From: Ulota crispa
Lineage: Eukaryota > Streptophyta > Bryopsida > Orthotrichales > Orthotrichaceae
Assembly (NCBI GenBank): GCA_963920765.1
Contig: OY987242.1
Coordinates: forward strand, 29,846,002 to 29,910,001
Length of the DNA stretch: 64,000 bases
Reading direction: 5' to 3'
Positions 61,925-64,000 of this stretch are shown here, in pieces; position 1 is the stretch's first letter, and the number at the start of each line of letters is the position of its first letter. The translations under genes were made by a program, and so were the position numbers. Under the pieces are notes generated by a model. The model made no database searches, was not told where the DNA came from, and saw nothing but the letters and a program-made list of their open reading frames with translations.

Positions 61925-62837
61925 CTGCAAAATCCACCATAAAAGTGTGAACAAAGTAGCGTATACCAAACGTCAAGCCCCGAGTGATGAATGCACACAA
62001 CCTTTAATCACCCCTTCGAGAGAGAAGAATGTCAACAAGCTATTGCTAAATGCCTTTTAGGGCTTGGTGGGTTTGCGTGCCCAGACCCGCCATAGGCAAT
62101 GTCATTAGTACGCAAAATTGGTAAAATGTGGTGGGAGTGCATAATAATATACTCCTCCTCCTGATGTACAAAAGTGGGGTGACCATTCCCCAATGAAAAG
62201 GACAACAAGCTATTGAATTGCGACAAAGTGGAGACACAGCATGTACAACAGTCCGAGTAAGGTCGAAGGGCCTTGCACACGCCTGTAACATCGACCTCCA
62301 TTAGCTACAGCAACTCATAAATTCATACTCTTGTTTCGAAGCCCTAGCCAATGGTGTAAGCAAGTAAAAAATTCTCTTCTACGAGTGCTTAAGTGACGCT
62401 GGTAACATCGCCAACCTGGAATGAGGAGAACGCAATGATCAAAGAAAGGCAGTGCGATACTAAAGCTATGGCGATAAATTACGAAGCTCCGTAATCAAAC
62501 ATTCACCATAGCCTACCATGAATCCAGTTAATAAAGAGCTGCGAGGTCTACTGCAAGCGAGGCGCAAGAACTAAGCAGATGTGCAAAACTCTGGAAGCTC
62601 AAGCTTTCTATTGACGTTATCAAGCATTAACATCAACCTCGAATATCAACCTCAGACGCAAGCATCACCATTAAGTACCGTCACGCAACATTTCACATGC
62701 GAGAGACAGCCCATGTCAGAGATTTAGACTCCGTACCACACGCAGTGCTCCATCATTCTGAAACTTTATACAAGAAAAGAAATTTGACTCTTAGGAAGAG
62801 CAATTGACACCGACAGCTTAGTCGCAGAAATCAGTAC
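61925..62837 (-). other. Candidate 5'-UTR intron of the LEA_2 gene
   Basis: On the minus strand a CAG|GTACTG donor at 62838/62837 and a TTTTGCAG acceptor ending at 61925 would remove 913 nt just before the start codon. The acceptor is convincing because it lies seven bases from the ATG. The donor choice is one of several possibilities. Within it, a 16-bp direct repeat (ACAAGCTATTG...) occurs near 62035 and 62205. Confidence 0.5.
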
Positions 62838-63240
62838 CTGAGGAAATGGACTCCGAAATCGCTTGAAACAATGTGCTGCGTGATCACTTGGAATTAGCAA
62901 TGCAAGAATAAGCTTAGGAGCGTTCTCGGGTTGCGAATTGCTTGGTAAAGGGGGACTGGAGGTGGGAGAGTGTGGGCAGGGGAGCTGGTTGAGTGAGTGA
63001 GTGCCGGGCGGGGAAGTGCCGGGCCATTGTAGCTGTTCCGGCTGCAACGGCTTCAACTCCAACGGACACTGAAAGGGGTCGAACTCCAACGGTTGTTGGA
63101 TGAAGTTTCTCGTCAGATGGGATGAATGTTAGAAACGGTCGGATGTGCTGACGAGGAACGAAGCAGTGCTGACATGCGGATGAATGTGCCCTACTTCTTC
63201 TCATAAACCACATCGGGAAAACACCGCACAGCTGAGATAT
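62838..63240 (-). promoter_or_regulatory. Probable leader exon and promoter of the LEA_2 gene
   Basis: GC-rich sequence whose minus strand is rich in CT and CACTCA repeats (about 62940-63005), like plant 5' leaders. It ends where a MITE begins at 63267. No TATA box is evident. The assignment rests on composition and position. Confidence 0.4.
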
Positions 63241-63266
63241 CTCCTGTTCAATATCAGGGCATGTTA

Positions 63267-63698
63267 TTAGGGCATCCCCAATGCAGCCGGGATTTGAGCT
63301 ACGGAAAGTACGGAAAGTGTGTCAGCTCGTGCCTGACTTGGAGTCAGGTACAAAGCAGGGTCATTTTCAGTACATTAGCTTCAAAGTAAATTAGATTTGA
63401 CACACATTAAACATGAGTTTCTAATAATTTATGTATTTTTCAAGTACTTATGTGTGGTTAATTCATGTCAGAAGTATCTAAAAATCTCTAAAATTAGGTC
63501 AGTGTCAAAACTAGAATGGTATGCAGGACATTCCAAATAATGAAAATTTGCAAGGCAGGGGTTCTTATGTGGGGAGCCCTGAAAAATGCAATATAGTTTA
63601 CATGCTACATTGGAGCCCATGTTTTTGCTCAAGTCCGGTTTAAAGCACTGCACAAGCTTCTATCTGCCTCTTTTACGGCTGCATTAGGGATGCCCTTA
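63267..63698. mobile_element. MITE with TTAGGGCATCCCYAATGCAGCC termini
   Basis: TTAGGGCATCCCCAATGCAG left, CTGCATTAGGGATGCCCTTA right; 432 bp. GGGCATC ends with TTA flanks suggest a PIF/Harbinger-type element. Confidence 0.75.
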
Positions 63699-63722
63699 TG
63701 TAAAACTAGGGTTTGGGAGTAC

Positions 63723-64000
63723 TAAGGTAGGAGGCTTGAAAACCGTTTAGTCATTAATTAAGGTCCGTGGTCAATTCTAGGGGTGAGCAATTCTTTGTAT
63801 GGCCATATGGGGGAAATTTTAAAACTATTGAATGTAGCTATCTACCACAGATCTGACCTTATTGATGGAAGTATCTTGCAAGGTTTAGTGTTATGCATCA
63901 TGAATATGCTCACTCTTTAGTTGTTAAAGCCATCTTTTTTAATTTATTGGTGTATTTTCAGCCGGTACTCTTTTAGTTTTTCAACCCTCTAGCCACATGC
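63723..64000. mobile_element. Left part of a TAAGGTAGGAGGCT element (runs off the window)
   Basis: TAAGGTAGGAGGCTTGAAAA at 63723 matches the start of 57863-58194. The right end is outside the window. Confidence 0.5.

Overview
The window reads as nuclear DNA of a land plant. It has AT-rich, repeat-filled intergenic sequence, short GC-richer genes with GT..AG introns, a plant-type serine decarboxylase and a plant NHL/LEA_2-type membrane protein. Nothing fixes the lineage. The compact introns, the absence of visible LTR retrotransposons and the unusual DNA-transposon mix would suit a bryophyte or lycophyte, but that is a guess.

Only three protein-coding genes can be supported. (1) 34923-36919 (+): a two-exon gene for an unrecognised 373-residue, probably nuclear, low-complexity protein, with a long GC-rich leader (about 33.4-34.9 kb) and a 3' region to about 37.6 kb. 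(2) 54602-51219 (-): a complete six-exon serine decarboxylase (group II PLP-dependent decarboxylase) that makes ethanolamine for phospholipid synthesis. (3) 61917-60728 (-): a two-exon LEA_2/NDR1-HIN1-like single-pass membrane protein with a probable 5'-UTR intron. The three do not form an obvious pathway. Genes 2 and 3 lie on the same strand in the GC-richer right quarter.

The rest, including all of 1-33 kb, is a layered graveyard of non-autonomous DNA transposons. The dominant group (about 20 copies, roughly a quarter of the window) is a 0.25-1 kb family with termini TTAACCCCTAAAGG.../...CCTTTAGGGGTTAA. Two unoccupied relatives of one insertion site lie inside this window, and both carry a single TTAA where the element sits. 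That indicates piggyBac-like TTAA target duplication, which I would not expect to dominate a plant genome. Interspersed are TA-flanked Tc1/mariner-like elements (short MITEs and roughly 850-bp foldbacks), a 160-bp CACTA-type element with an intact ACA duplication, near-perfect hairpin MITEs, and several other TIR families, many nested in one another.

Layout: 1-33 kb repeats only; 33.1-37.6 kb gene 1; 37.8-50.7 kb repeats; 51.2-54.6 kb serine decarboxylase; 55.0-58.2 kb repeats; 58.2-59.6 kb unassigned; 59.6-63.2 kb LEA_2 gene with its UTRs; 63.3-64 kb repeats. No tRNA, rRNA, CRISPR array or transposase gene was recognised.
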